64,000 nucleotides of DNA. Origin: Rotaria sp. Silwood1. Its lineage: Eukaryota > Rotifera > Eurotatoria > Philodinida > Philodinidae. Shown here one piece after another: positions 1 to 12,344 of this stretch (position 1 is the stretch's first letter; every line of letters begins with the position of its first letter). A model generated the notes under the pieces. It worked only from the letters and a program-made list of their open reading frames with translations, was not told the origin of the DNA and made no database searches. The stretch spans positions 182,687-246,686 of the forward strand of contig CAJNOP010000286.1 of NCBI GenBank assembly GCA_905250075.1, in the 5' to 3' direction. The translations under genes and the position numbers were made by a program.

Positions 1-1933
1 GGTATATTAATGAAGGAGAGAGAAGCATATGACAATCTGCCCACTCTCATTTTAATGAAAAAATCCAGGGAAGTTTACAGAATTTTGGCAGCATGAATGT
101 TTTGCAATGCTATAGTAATTTTTACTATCTGTCAAAACAACTATTTCCACCCGATTTTTACAATACCTTATCTGTAAGCTACTTTAAAAAGTTTCCAGAC
201 CACATTGGAAATAGTCTTTTTTAAAAGAGCGGAAAATTCTGCATCTTTCCATATAAGAATCATCTTGAATTAATGAAATCATAATGACCTTCATAGTACT
301 AAGTTGTGTTGTTTTTCGAAATTATCCGAGGATACATTATTTTCTGCTTATAAGACCCTTCAGTAAATAAATTATCCCAGCTGAGACGATGATGTATCAA
401 TACAGCGTTTAATACTCTTCAAGATGGTATACTTTTTATCTCGACCGTTGAAAATATTAGAATTTCGGAGTTCTCGGTCTTTTACAAGAGATAAGTCGTA
501 CGCAAAATGTCGTTACGATGAACTCTGCTATGCATAGATGGATAAACATTTGAGGGCTTGTCACAGATGAATTTTTACGAGAATCATAAACACTGAAGTC
601 ACTATGGATTATGTACCGAATCAGTACAACTGCGTGTATCGCTGATCCAAGTAACGTATAGGTCTAGTATATGTAATATCATGATGATGTATCTCATTCT
701 CTTATCGAGGTAGTTGTGTTCGGATATATTCAATTTCGTATACATATTGTTTACTGATGACATTACTCAAATGCCAAGGAAGATACAAACAACATGCTTT
801 GGATGTGATAAAGCTATTGACGCTCACTCAGATAGTGGTTGTTCCAATGAGCTTTTTTGTCTTTTCGTGTCGAGTCGTTCAATCGAGAGAATTTCAACGT
901 CGAAAATGTCGGTGGAAGTTTGACAATTGAATGAAACATTTGAAAGATGACGAATAAGAAAACTTATTTAAATATTTCATGAAAATAATGGAAGACGGCA
1001 CCTGAGTCCCTGTGCATTCTATCAAGATGCTATAAGTACTAGACATGCGTCGGTTACTGGCAACTATCCACGGTATTTACCACTACAATTACTGATGATC
1101 ATCCGCATCCTAAACCAGTTATTGGTGGTGAAGACATTCAAATTGCTTTTTTTAATTTTTTTCTGAGATCAGACTTTTGTTCTGACGAACTACTAAAATA
1201 CACAAAAGAAAGGAATATTCGAGTTTGCTTTTATTTATTTTTGAAAAACAAACATCTAGTTATCCCGTTTTCTGTTGCTTTGTGTATTTTTTGCGATTTG
1301 TCAAAACTGAGGGCGTAAGTTTGTGGTGGTGAAAAGAAGACGCATATCCACGCTCCGAACCCTATATCCAGATCTAACTATCTTTCTTCTTAATTAAAAT
1401 GATGTAATCTTCATAGAATTACAGACTTCTATTGAATGTATGACAAAAAGCATTCACATTGCAATATTGTTTGTGTATAATACCAAAAGTACAACAGATT
1501 ATATCATTTTATCAAGAGTAGCAAATCTCTTATATAGGAACTATTCAAGAAAAAGTGTTGGGCACGATCGAATAATTTAAAATTAGAAAAGATTCTCAGT
1601 ATAACAGAAGTTGAGAGGCAAAAAAATAATGATTGAAGTAATTCAAATCAATCCTATTTTTCTGTTACACAATTTCAATATATAACTTTGGTCATTTTCA
1701 TAGAAAATTTCAAAAATTTGAAAAAACACTCATTAAACAGGTGCTCTTCGATTGATTGATGTTTTTCTTCATAGTGCGTGTATCACTTGTCGTTGGTAAA
1801 TTTTCTTAAAAGCCATTAATACGAATAATGATTGCTAGACGCTGTAAAATACATAAACGACTTGTGTGTGCATGAGGATGTATAGATTTGTTCAACCACA
1901 TTCCACACACCCGCACTCTTTAGTTGTAAGTGT
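1..1933. other. Non-coding stretch, no gene recognised
   Basis: No reading frame here has a recognisable protein signature. A 69-codon open frame at 714-923 has no domain, no credible splice partners and ordinary AT-rich composition, so I do not call it. A short protein-like stretch on the plus strand near 1093-1150 (DDHPHPKPVIGGEDIQIAF) could be a gene relic but has no neighbours in frame. A weak telomere-like pair at 1862-1920 is listed separately. Confidence 0.4.
1862..1920. repeat. Degenerate telomere-like inverted pair
   Basis: A GTGTGTG-type arm is followed about 30 nt later by CCACACACCCGCAC. This is a weak, decayed member of the dispersed G-arm/C-arm family seen throughout the window, and it lies just beyond the 3' end of the F-box gene. 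Confidence 0.4.
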
Positions 1934-3706
1934 TCAATGAACATCTTGTTGTTGTTTACAATCGACCCATATTCGAATATCATAGGGATGTTTGATATCC
2001 CTATTAATCAAACATGTAGATGGTAAGTGATCATGCAACCACAAAACAAGTTCATCGAAACCGGATGAAAATTCCTTTCCATTCCACCTGTCATTTTTGC
2101 ATCTGGTGATTAAAGTTCGAAGATTAACTATATTTTTAGTAAGATCAAGAATAACCGTTTCATTTTCAACGTCAATTACAAGAACTTCACATTGACGTCC
2201 AAGCGATGAATTGACTAAGGCTATACATTCTTTATCGTTAAAAAACCGACTATCAGATCCATTTTTTTCTATCAACTCAAGTCGACGAATTGATGTACTT
2301 CTAATTTGAAATAATTCCCTGCGTAGATTAGTCAATTTACTTAGACCTAACGAATAAAGATGAGCTGATCGATCAAGTAAATGCTGCAATTGAGAATAAT
2401 CAAATTGATCATTTAGGGATATATAAAGTTTAGTTAATTGATTTAATAATGGATAAACAGATAAAATATTATTATTAAAGAGAAATGTTAAATTGAGATG
2501 ATAAACATTAGGAAACTCACCACGAAATGAGATCGAGTCCTTTACTAAATTCAATCTATTATTAACATATTTAACTGTATGTACACGATCATACGACCAA
2601 AAATCTACTACATTAGGACAAGTTGATTTTGAGCAAGTATTATCATAATAAGAAAACTTTTCAAATGCATATGGTAACGTATAAATCGTAGCGTCACTTA
2701 TTGTAGCTGATGAAATCCAATCACATTGAACATATTGTTGTCTTATTTCAATCCAATATTGAGTACTAAATGAATTAATTAATATATCAACTTCTTCTTC
2801 TTGATTATTAATATGTTTAAAATTAAAATTCATTTTAAATCGAAATCGTTTAATTTGTGGTAAAGCGTCCGTAAGAAAACTTTCCCATTCATATCCATTC
2901 AAATAGATACCCGATGTTTCAAGTGTTAAGGAAGATAAATTTTTTAGATTCTGAAAAAGATATTTCATCGAATCAATTGAACCTAAATATATTAGTTTCA
3001 ATGATATAATTGATGAAAAAATATTTTTTAATTCTTCTTGTCGGGAATTACATGAAATAGTTGTATGAAGTCGTCGAAGATTAGGCGTGCATTGAAATAA
3101 ATAAGATAAATTGTTTAAATCACATTTAATATTTTTCATAACAAGATATTCAATTGATTGTGATATTATAGTACTTGCAATAAAAGCGTTATTAGACGAA
3201 GGAAAACAATCAAAATAACAATAGATAAGTTTTGATATACTCCAAATGTTGTTCATTAAGAGGAGCTTGCCTTTGTCGTCACAATAAATATAACATTTTA
3301 TTATGTAAAGATGTGTCAAATGTTGAAGATGACGACATTGAGATATTATTTTATTTATTATGCCAATAGAAGAAATAGAATTAAGTGAAAGTGATTGTAC
3401 ATATTTGAATTGATCCAATGTATAACCATGGGACAAAAAAAATACAGGTAAATGAGACGTTTCATCATTATCGGAAAGATTAAGCGAAATTATTCGATCA
3501 ATAATCATTGGAAGATAATGTTTACAGATATATTCAAAATCATACTTCGATATTGATTGAAAATTAAGATGATAGTGTCGAAAATGCATAAAGAGTAATT
3601 TGTTAAAACGGCTATTAAGACCATCAAAGGCATGGAGTAGATGAATTAAGTTAAAATATTCGAATAAATCTAATAATAATTCGTTTGGCAAGTCTTTGAA
3701 CTTCAT
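1934..3706 (-). CDS. F-box / leucine-rich repeat-like protein
   Basis: This intact single-exon frame encodes 590 residues. Residues about 4-45 form an F-box (KFKDLPNELLLDLFEYFN, then HLLHAFDGLNSRFN), the motif that docks SKP1 in SCF ubiquitin ligases. The rest is a long helix/strand array with irregular leucine-rich spacing (for example LTHLYIIKCYIY, LKNLSSLTLETS), expected to form the substrate-binding part. The N-terminal pattern LPNELLLDLF...LLHAF.GLN.RFN matches an F-box family that is greatly expanded in bdelloid rotifers. There is no signal peptide or membrane segment. The start is the first Met directly before the F-box. The substrate is unknown. A degraded relative lies at about 15.33-15.51 kb. 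Confidence 0.85.
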   Translation of the reverse strand: MKFKDLPNELLLDLFEYFNLIHLLHAFDGLNSRFNKLLFMHFRHYHLNFQSISKYDFEYICKHYLPMIIDRIISLNLSDNDETSHLPVFFLSHGYTLDQFKYVQSLSLNSISSIGIINKIISQCRHLQHLTHLYIIKCYIYCDDKGKLLLMNNIWSISKLIYCYFDCFPSSNNAFIASTIISQSIEYLVMKNIKCDLNNLSYLFQCTPNLRRLHTTISCNSRQEELKNIFSSIISLKLIYLGSIDSMKYLFQNLKNLSSLTLETSGIYLNGYEWESFLTDALPQIKRFRFKMNFNFKHINNQEEEVDILINSFSTQYWIEIRQQYVQCDWISSATISDATIYTLPYAFEKFSYYDNTCSKSTCPNVVDFWSYDRVHTVKYVNNRLNLVKDSISFRGEFPNVYHLNLTFLFNNNILSVYPLLNQLTKLYISLNDQFDYSQLQHLLDRSAHLYSLGLSKLTNLRRELFQIRSTSIRRLELIEKNGSDSRFFNDKECIALVNSSLGRQCEVLVIDVENETVILDLTKNIVNLRTLITRCKNDRWNGKEFSSGFDELVLWLHDHLPSTCLINRDIKHPYDIRIWVDCKQQQDVH

Positions 3707-5054
3707 CTCCCTTTTTCAGTTATAATAGAATGACGTAGGTGAGTTGTCGATTTGTTTTTTTCATAAATGAAAGAAAAAAATGTGTCACGTTCTTTTTTCT
3801 TATAGATTATTTTACAATGAGTCATTCATTGTTATGTCAACAAAGAATTTTTTCTATAGCTATGACTCATAATGTTACCTCAGTTAATATCTTAATTTTT
3901 CAAAAGAAGAGGATTTGGGTGTGGATATAGATGAATATGAGTATGTATTTCATACTACCATTCGCCTAATATTCTTTATGCGACAGCTTGCTATCAAGTT
4001 TATTTTCACTAGCTTTTTATTAGTAAATAGTAAGACCAGTATAGATAGTTATTAGCAGTTGCTCTTTTAGTTTCTCCACTTTTCCACAGTTGTTTCATAA
4101 TGGTATGTTTATTTTATCATTGCTAAGATAAGCTCATCAGCAAAGCCATTCTCATCGCCTTGAGATTCTAGTAGAAATGTGCTCTCAGTTGAAGAGATTT
4201 TCTTTTTTGATTGAATTTTTGAAAACTAATAACTTTTTAATAACTATTTTTTTAGTCGATTACACAGATTATTTGAGATAGTAGACACCATAGAGAATTT
4301 AAGCTTATTCTAACCAGTTCATACTCATGGGTCCGATTTTATAAATAACCACCGTCTACTTCTTTCCACTTCATTAAAGTGTTTCGAAAAGCGTCCACTA
4401 CTTTTAACCAAATAAGAGCATACAACGTGTCATCTGGTTTCAAACTGAATTTTGAACACTAAATAAAATTTGAATTCATATTCAATGCCTCTTCATATAA
4501 CAACTAAGAACTCTAAAGAGACGCTAAAGTTTATAGTAACAGTATCCTTTTAGGAGGTAAGTGAAACTTAAGGCATATGTCGATCAAAAGTGCACTTTTC
4601 TAAAGTGAGGGCACTTTTTCTACATCATCATACCTACCAAAAATGTGTATAGGATATGGCACATGGCTTCATTGGATAGAATTCATAAGTCTCCTAAGTG
4701 AAAGTCTGCAAGATCGTAGAGATAGTTTTTTACCAAGAATGAAATTATACTAGACTACTCGTTTTGATATTTATTTATTTTTACTACTATAAATCTAAAA
4801 AAAAGTAGCAATCTTTCTACAAATGATTATGATAACATTTTTACTGATGCTGTAACAGATATGATTTTACTCGTTATACATTAGTTATGATTGTTTTACT
4901 ATATTTTCTTTTTATAAAATATTTGGTTTTTATCATTATCAACGCAGTAAAATATGTACAATAGTTGCTAAAAATAGTAAAAATAAATATTAAAATTTAG
5001 AATTAATTTCAAAAGTATCCTAGAACTATCTTTAAAAATAGAAATCATAATCTT
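3707..5054. other. Intergenic region without recognisable gene
   Basis: AT-rich sequence. The 63-codon open frame at 3739-3930 lacks any recognisable feature. A lone G-rich telomere-like arm (GGTGTGGATATAG) occurs near 3918 without a clear C-rich partner. Confidence 0.4.
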
Positions 5055-5385
5055 GGGTGGGTGTGGGTGTAGGTGTGGGTGTGGGTGTGGGTGTCGGTGT
5101 GGGTGTGCGTGTGGGTGTGGGTGTGGGTGTGGGTGTGGGGTGTGGGTGTGGGTGTGGGGTGTGGGGTGTGGGTGTGGGGTGTGGGTGTTGGTGTTGGTGA
5201 TGAAAGCAGAATTACATAGGCTCACACCAATACTCCCGCCCACACTCACACTCACACCCACATCTACATTCATAACCACACCCACACCCTCACCCATACA
5301 CTCACAGTCTTCATCCACACCCCACAACCACAACCACACCCTCGCCCACACACCCACGCCCGCACCCACACCCTCACCAACACCC
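5055..5385. repeat. Longest telomere-like inverted array (GTGTGGG then CCCACAC)
   Basis: About 145 bp of near-perfect GGGTGT/GGGTGTGGGG repeats (5055-5200) is followed, after a ~20-bp unique spacer, by about 165 bp of the complementary CCCACAC type (5221-5385). The G-rich arm is more homogeneous than the C-rich arm. Open frames on both strands (Cys/Gly/Trp-rich or His/Pro/Thr-rich) are artefacts of the repeat. The unit matches the bdelloid telomere hexamer TGTGGG. The head-to-head order is that of two joined telomere ends. Confidence 0.9.
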
Positions 5386-8010
5386 TAATAAAATTGACTA
5401 TATTAATTAAAAAGATAAACTTAAAGAAAAAAGGAAAATATTTTAATAATTGAATCATTCAAATGTAGAGTAAATTCTTTTTTTTTCTTTGTTTTTAACA
5501 AGTTAAGCTTATCTGAAAGAAAAAAGACATTTGTTACTTTGTCACTTTAAAAAAACAGTTGATAAAGAAGAGTGTGTGATAATGGTAAGAAAAAAAAACG
5601 TGTTTGATAAAAGAAATATATTATCTATGCTGTTGCTGTGAGATTAATTTGAATCTTGCTAATTAAATTTTAAGTTTTTATTCATCTTAAATGCTATGTT
5701 CTATTTTCTTCAAGAGTGAATTAACAGATTTGGGTGTTTGTGTAAAAAATGCACGGAAAAATTATGGTCATTGGTGGAAATCAATAACAGTTTTACGTGA
5801 TATAAATATTACTGTTCCAACAGGAATAATGTATGCTATTTAATTATGAAAATACAATGATAAATATTAAAATCTAGATATGGTTTATTGGGTCCATCAG
5901 GATGCGGAAAAACAACTCTTTTACGATGCATTGCTGGCCGTTTAGAATTAAATCGAGGAGAATTGTATTAGGTAAACGACCAGGTAGCCATGGACATGAA
6001 GTTCCTGGTCGCTCAGTTGGTTATATGCCACAAGAAACAGCACTTTATAAGAATTTTTCAATATCAGAAATGCTTCATCATTTTGGTCCTCTTCATAATA
6101 TGAGTCGAAAAGATATTTTGTAGCTCGCGAAGAGTTTCTTATTTCATTTCTTGATTTACCCTCAAGATCAAGAAATGTTTCACAATTAAGGTTTAATTGA
6201 ATATTTATTTTATTCAATAAAAGATTGTTATGTTTTTTTTTGTTAAAGTGGTGGTCAACAACGTTGTGTATCATTAGCATGTGCTCTTCTTCAGCAACCT
6301 CAATTATTAATTCTTGATGAACCAACTGTTGGAGTTGATCCTTTACTTCGAGAAAAGTTTTTACATTGATATATTTAATCGTTTTATTATTTTATTTTAT
6401 TTTATTTCATTTTAAAGAATCTGACGTCATCTTATAAATATATCAAAAACAAATAAAACAACAAACATAATAACAACTCATTATATCGAAGAAGCAAGAA
6501 AAGCTGATCGCGTAGAAAGCTTTATTTTATTTTATTTGGAATTATAATTGTATAACAATACTATTTAGGTTGGACTTATGCGAAGTGGAAGAATGTTAGC
6601 GGAGAATGAACCATCTAGTATTCTGAACAAATATAATCAAACAGTTTGTTCTTATTTTTTATTAAAATAATTCAAGTAAGTCAAAAAAATACTTTCTTTT
6701 AGAGTTTAGAAAATGTTTTTCTTCAATTATGTTATCTGATCAAAATCGAATTCAGAAACACGTTTCAATGAATCGAACCGACGGCGATAAAGATACTGAT
6801 ATACCCAATGAAATTGACAATGAAGAAGAACCTTCTATCTCTCTTGATGTATCAAACTGTAGCAATGAACGAGAACTTCTGATACCGAAAAAGCAGAAAA
6901 GAAAATTTAAAAAAAAATCGTAAGTTTCGATTGAGAAATAAAATAAATTTATTAAGCATTGATAAGTGCAAAACAAGTTGCAGCTGATTATTTCGTATTT
7001 CCTCATACGCATAAAATTTACGCATTAAGGATGAAAGATTTTACAGTCATTAAAAGAAATATCGGGTAATTCTTTTTCCTAGCATTTCTTTTATTGATTA
7101 ATGTTGCTGTGTTATTAGTTTATTGTTGTTTCAATTTTTAATTCCTGTTGTTCAAGTGTCAGTTTTTTTATTGGTCGTAAGCTAATTTAATATTTTATTG
7201 AATTAAAATTGTTATTAAAATGATATTTAGGTAATGCTGAACATATCCCAATGGCACTTTATAATAGTGAAGCAGTAAATGGATTTTCAACAGGATATTT
7301 AAGTTTACAAATTATAAATAAATTAAATCTCGATCAAATTCATTTAATATGTTGAAATATTTGTCTTTTTTAATTAAAATTTATTTTATTTTAACAATGA
7401 AGACATCATTTGATGATTTTGATAAAGCAATTGATCTTGTTAAACAAGGAAAATATTGGGGTGTTGCTGCTATTCCGTATAATTTTACACAAGCAATCAA
7501 AAATAAGCTCGCATTTTTTCTGTTTGATTTACATTTTATCTTAATTCAATTTTTGTTTTAAAGATTATCAGCATTTCAGACAGATCCAGCTACATTAAAT
7601 GCATCATCACTTCATCTTTATCTTGATATGACGAGTAAGTCGACATTGTAGCAAGAATATCTGCAATAATAACATAATAAAAAAAGAATGAATGTGTACC
7701 AAATAATTGAATTAAATTATTTCTTTTGTATTTAAGATGCCTTGATTAAAAGTTCTGAGAACATCATTGACAATCCTTTTGATCACTCATATGTAATTCA
7801 ATAGTTTTGCTTGTTCTTTACTCATATATATCTGAAAATTATCACAATATAATTTCTTCATATCCAAAATGTTAGCCGTTTCATTAGCTTCTATCATTTT
7901 TTGCTGTTGTCAGGCAATGTAGAGAAGATCAATACTCAAGAATTGTCAGATATTGTCCTTTTGAAAATGTTGCTTAAATGTCTACTTAACTTAGAACTTT
8001 TGTAAAAAAG

Positions 8011-8198
8011 TTTGTTAGTGCAACGTCTTTGGAACTGAAATGTGGAACTCACATTTCTTTAGTTTTATCATACCAATATAAAATACAGTGTAAAAATTCG
8101 AAAAAATGACTCTCTTTCTATAATTATCATTTGTCAGCAAAAACAGTCTCTTTTTTATTTCGAAAAGAAATTCGATGTTTTTGGTTACAGGCGCCTTA
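8011..8198. repeat. Dispersed repeat, partial copy of element at 56.58-56.98 kb
   Basis: The words TTGTTAG(T/C)GCA, CTGAAATGTGGAACTCAC and, ~165 bp later, TACAGGC(G/A)CC recur in the same order at 56.78-56.98 kb. This copy sits inside a large intron of the broken ABC transporter gene and keeps only the right half of the element. Confidence 0.65.
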
Positions 8199-8853
8199 TT
8201 TGGTGAAACTCATACACATTTTCGAAGAAAACTAGTCACTGCAAATCTTAGCGTGAGCTGTTGTAGCTCCCCATTCCTTTCCCTTCCCCTATTACAGATT
8301 TTAACAACCAAGATTACATAATGGATATTAATGACAGCATTATTTGCCATTTTATTCAATACTCATAATAATAGAAATGCTAAATTTAGAACAAGTAGAA
8401 AAATAAAAAATAATGACTGAGTAGCAATAATAAAAGTAAAATCTAGGACACTCGTAACAAACAAGAAAACGAAATTTCTTTTTGAAATATAGAAATAAAA
8501 AACACAACATTTGCTGATAATCGATTATCATGAGAAAAAACGATATCGACTTTTAGAGATTTTACATTGTGTATTTCGTATTAGTATAATAAAGCTGAAG
8601 AAGATATTTGGGTCAATGTCTGGCTCGGGTCAAGATTTCCATTTTACTATTGCTACTCACTCTTTATTTTTCATTTTCGTAATTTTTGTACTTTATCGTT
8701 TTTATTATTATGAATATTGAATTAATACTGCTGTAATATATATCCATTATTTAATCTTGGTTGTGAAACTTATATGAGTTCGACAAAATACTTAAAAACC
8801 AGAAGAAAAAACGTTGCAGTCATTTTTCGGAGGTGGAGATGAGTATTATGCAT

Positions 8854-9153
8854 CAGAGATGTCCATGGCGGCACTGCCGCTGCCGCGGTGGCGGTGGCGA
8901 CAGCGGCAGCATTTTTTTGGAGGACATTGAAAAACTGCATGAATTTAATAGAATTTCAGGGTTTACAAATGAAACACCCCAAGACTGAATGAATCTAATG
9001 GACTAGTACCAATATTTCTGGTCAAATATAGTTGCAGCAGTGAAATTAGAAACACTTTTTTGAAAACTGCCACGGCAGCTGCGCGGCGGCGACACGTTTA
9101 TGTTACAATTCATCGCGGCAGCGGCAGATTTTCAGCCGCGATGAACATCTATG
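8854..9153. mobile_element. hAT-like MITE filled with GCGGCAG words
   Basis: This is a 300-bp GC-rich island in AT-rich DNA. Left end CAGAGATGTCCATGGCGGC; right end reverse-complemented CATAGATGTTCATCGCGGC (three mismatches). Flanking octamers are TTATGCAT (8846-8853) and TCGTGCAT (9154-9161), six of eight identical, as for an old 8-bp hAT target duplication. The inside carries many irregular copies of GCGGCAG and its complement near both ends. No transposase is encoded. It is inserted in the large ABC-transporter intron. Confidence 0.7.
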
Positions 9154-10243
9154 TCGTGCATAACCACTTATGAGATCTTGTTCATGTTGAGTCCTTTAAA
9201 AAATTCAAAATGAAATATTTGTCTTCTATATTAAGATCAACAAGTGTCATTAACAAGGCAAAATGCTATGGTAAATAGTACAGAACTATTTTTAGAAGAA
9301 GTTTTATCCAGTTATAAAATTGATCCATCAATAGTTGACCCTCCAGTAATACTAGAAACTCCTGTTTATGGGAGTCTTGTTCCATGATTTTTAAATTTTG
9401 CTGCACCACGAATGATGACATCAGTAATATTTTTTTTGGCAATTGGCTTAACAGCATTAATATTTGTTGTTGAAAAAAAAGAAGGCCTTTTAGAACGTAG
9501 TTGGATTGCTGGTGTTACAACAATTGAAGTTATGTTTGCTCATATTATTGTTAAATTTTTTATTCAAGCTATTCAAATTATCCTTTTACTTGTTTTTGCA
9601 GATTTTATTTTTAAAGTTTATTTTCAATTTTATTTTGTTATTTATTTATTTTACTTTTAAATTAAGGTTGAAATTAAAGGTTCAGTTTTCTTAGCAGCGG
9701 CATTAATTTTTCTAGAAGGACTTTGTGGAATGAGTTATGGTAAGTAAAGAATATGTTTCGTTGTTTTTTGAAATCGAATAAATTATTTATCTTTTCTAAA
9801 GGTCTTTTAATATCTTCACTATGTGAACAAGAAATCGAAGTTATGTAAGTTGCACTTGGAAGCATTTTCCCTGTTTTTCTTGCCTCAAGTTGGTTTTTTT
9901 TGGAACTTAATTATGGTTTTTTCTTCATGGATAAGTAATTCATACTTAAAGGTGTCATATGGCCACTTGAAGGAATGCCATCAGCAATGCGTTTTCTAAG
10001 TAATTTCAGTCCATTAACACATCCTATTGAGGCAATGCGGTGTACAGCTGCAAGAGGTATTCGATTTGTTTTTTTTTAATTTAAATCAATAGATAACTTG
10101 ATATCATATTTAGGTTGGTCAATTTTTTATTTTAAAGTATGGTTTGATTTTGTTAATGTTAGCGCATGGAGTTTGGGATTTTTTATCATAGCTGCTATTC
10201 TATTTGCTCTTAGAAAATAAAAGTTCTTGTTCAGTGTGTTTAT

Positions 10244-10375
10244 GGGTGTGGGTGTGGGTGTAGGTGGGAGTGTGAATTTCTTTGAATTTACATCCACCCA
10301 CACCCACATCCACCCACACCCTCACCCACCCACATCCACACCCACACACACCACACCCTCACACCCACACCCTCA
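10244..10375. repeat. Telomere-like inverted pair
   Basis: A GGGTGTGGGTGTGGGTG arm is followed by a short spacer (TTTCTTTGAATTTACAT) and about 85 bp of CCACCCACACC-type sequence ending CACCCTCA. It begins 24 bp after the stop codon of the ABC transporter pseudogene. Confidence 0.85.
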
Positions 10376-10874
10376 AGCTGGAATGAAGAATACTGTCAGG
10401 AAACCTAATACAGTGCTTTTGAACAAGCATCAGTCAAGCTTGACTTTGTTCTAAATATGTCATAGTCCATAGGAGAGAATACAGGCTTTATTCCTTACTC
10501 TAATTTATTAGAAAGTATCATTTTTTCGAGTTTTTGCAAATTCTCTGCGTCTATGAATTTTAAGGACAAGATTCTGAAAATTGTTGCATAGAGACAACTT
10601 TTTATGTTCTATCATCTAATGGGAAAATCAAAACTTTCATCTCATATTTTCTGAAAACAATGATATCCGATTTTCGGGGACCATTTTTTCGAGAAAACCG
10701 ACTTTTCAGTCTAGCCTATCGGGCTTAGCGCATGATCCCATTCGAAACAAACTCAGATTTACTGAATGAGTCTGTAAGTACTACAAAACTAGCATGCTTA
10801 CACTTTGTCGACAGAAAGTTGGTGTGAGAGTGGACGGACCGGCGTGAAAGCATTCAGGACGATTAATAGTACCT

Positions 10875-12344
10875 TCATAGTTCAAGAACCCGTATGATAT
10901 ATTTTTGTAGCCGGGTACAATTATTGTAGAAACCTTTGCGTTGTCCAATGTACAGCAATGGTAGTTTTGTTACAGTGCTTTCTACGTACCATCCTATTGC
11001 GGCAATGATGCCGATTACAGATGCAGTAAGTTCGATCTTATGTACTGCCATTGTATAATAGCCACCTAGAGTATCTTGTTTTGAGTACCAAATAGCGGTC
11101 CACAAATAAAGTGTTGCTAGAATTATATTCAAGTATTCAGGTATCATTATAATATCAACTGGCGATCGATTATACCAAGCCCAAAAATAGAGAAAGCCCA
11201 TGATTCGATTAACAATGGCCAAGGCTATGGAAAGAAAAACATTCATAACATCAGTATAGTCAGCATCAGATTAGAACATTAATGATTGGCATTCGTTCTG
11301 TTTTTGTGTTCTGTTTCTGATTGGTTGTACTCGATGTCAAACTCAATTCTTCATTGAATGGCGCTATTTTTGAAGTTCATTACCAGATAAAAGCTATCTA
11401 CTCGTAGCCAAATAAAGAAATTTCAGAGTCATCTATGGGAAGTTTCTCATGTCTAAATTTGTCATACTGTCTCACATATGCTTACCCCACTTCCAGGATG
11501 GCATAACACTACTTCTTTTAGGCAGTCATGGTACTTATTCTATTCTGAATTGTTGTAGTATACCTGTAGTTATTTTAAATGACTGTATTCGATCGAAAAC
11601 TGAACTCTTCATAGAATAACTAGCGTCGGGCTGGGTAAAAGTCAGTCGTTAGACCACATCCACCCTTTATTTGATGCTGGGCGAAGATTTTCAAAAGTAA
11701 GCCTCTTTGATGCATAAGCAAATTTTATACCGCTGGCAATCTTTCAGGAAGACAACGCAATCTGTATGACGAATCTGATCGTGTAATATAGCTGATAGAA
11801 TCCAAACAAGTATTCGGCTACAAAGTGATAATTGTTGTTCAATGGTACCGTCTGAAAATTGCAGTCTTCAATATGAGAGTCGCAATTTGTATCTAATAGC
11901 ATCGATTAAAGACATAGTAAAAACGACAGGACGAATCAGGAGCGAAAAGATGCGAATCTGAGGCTAACTTTACTGACGTAACATTCGTATGATAATAGTC
12001 AAAATTGAGGAATATATAATTATTGATTGAAACACAAATCAGTGTCAGAATTTACCAATAGAAAGTTGATTCGCATATGGATTATTTTGTATCGGTCGAT
12101 CGAGAATAGACATTCGTACTGTGCTGATATTCGAACCATTTCTAGCATTCTCGTTTCACGTATTGTTGGGTAATGTGTCGAAATTGTCATTGAGGTCAAG
12201 TGCTAAAAGCACTACTGAATAGACGACATAAATGCAGTTCGACAACATAAATCGATTACGCAGTGTCTTTTTCATACACAAAGGCCAACGTGCTTTTATC
12301 TGCCCCCATTGTAATGCTTCTACAATAGAATCAAAAGGTTCCAG
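10875..12344 (-). pseudogene. Decayed multi-exon membrane protein gene, family not recognised
   Basis: Three exon-like blocks read in order on the minus strand. Block 1 (12344-12056) starts after TATTAG and ends before GTAAATT; it encodes VEALQWGQIKARWPLCMKK and a hydrophobic stretch (CIYVVYSVVLLALDL) but has an in-frame TGA at 12156-12158, after which coding-like sequence continues. Block 2 (from 11851, after TTTTCAG) reads AEYLFGFYQLYYTIRFVI and has an in-frame TGA at 11744-11746. Block 3 (about 11270-10875) is open for 123 codons with three predicted membrane helices (about residues 3-25, 35-60 and 72-97). Helices, splice sites and the two internal stops suggest a former polytopic membrane protein. 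I do not recognise the family. Block 3 alone could still be expressed. Confidence 0.5.

Larger units (their letters stand above)
5582..10220 (+). pseudogene. ABC transporter, ABCG20/ABCH-like half-transporter, decayed
   Basis: Exons can be followed across the whole region. A possible start exon is just ATG at 5582-5584 followed by GTAAG, with the next exon at about 5715. The nucleotide-binding domain shows Walker [10 protein letters not shown] (about 5895), signature LSGGQQ split by an intron near 6190-6250, Walker [14 protein letters not shown] (about 6305) and the switch region TTHYIEEARKADRV. Membrane exons follow (near 7110, 7220, 7420, 7565, 9240-9600, 9670, 9800, 9955 and 10115-10220), including FLAAALIFLEGLCGMSYG and GVIWPLEGMPSA, which match the ABC2-membrane part of ABCG20/ABCH half-transporters that act as dimers in lipid or xenobiotic export. 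The frame breaks near 5960 (one base short), 6119 and 6728, with in-frame TGA at 9385-9387 and TAA at 9846-9848. One intron (about 7510-7563) has a GC donor. The ~1.45-kb intron at 7.79-9.24 kb carries transposon-like insertions. Frameshifts could partly be assembly errors, but five breaks favour a pseudogene. Confidence 0.8.

Noticed and set aside
4968..5388. Open frames on both strands across the 5-kb GT/CA-rich tract
   Set aside because: They exist only because the GGGTGT repeat lacks stops; the proteins are pure low complexity.
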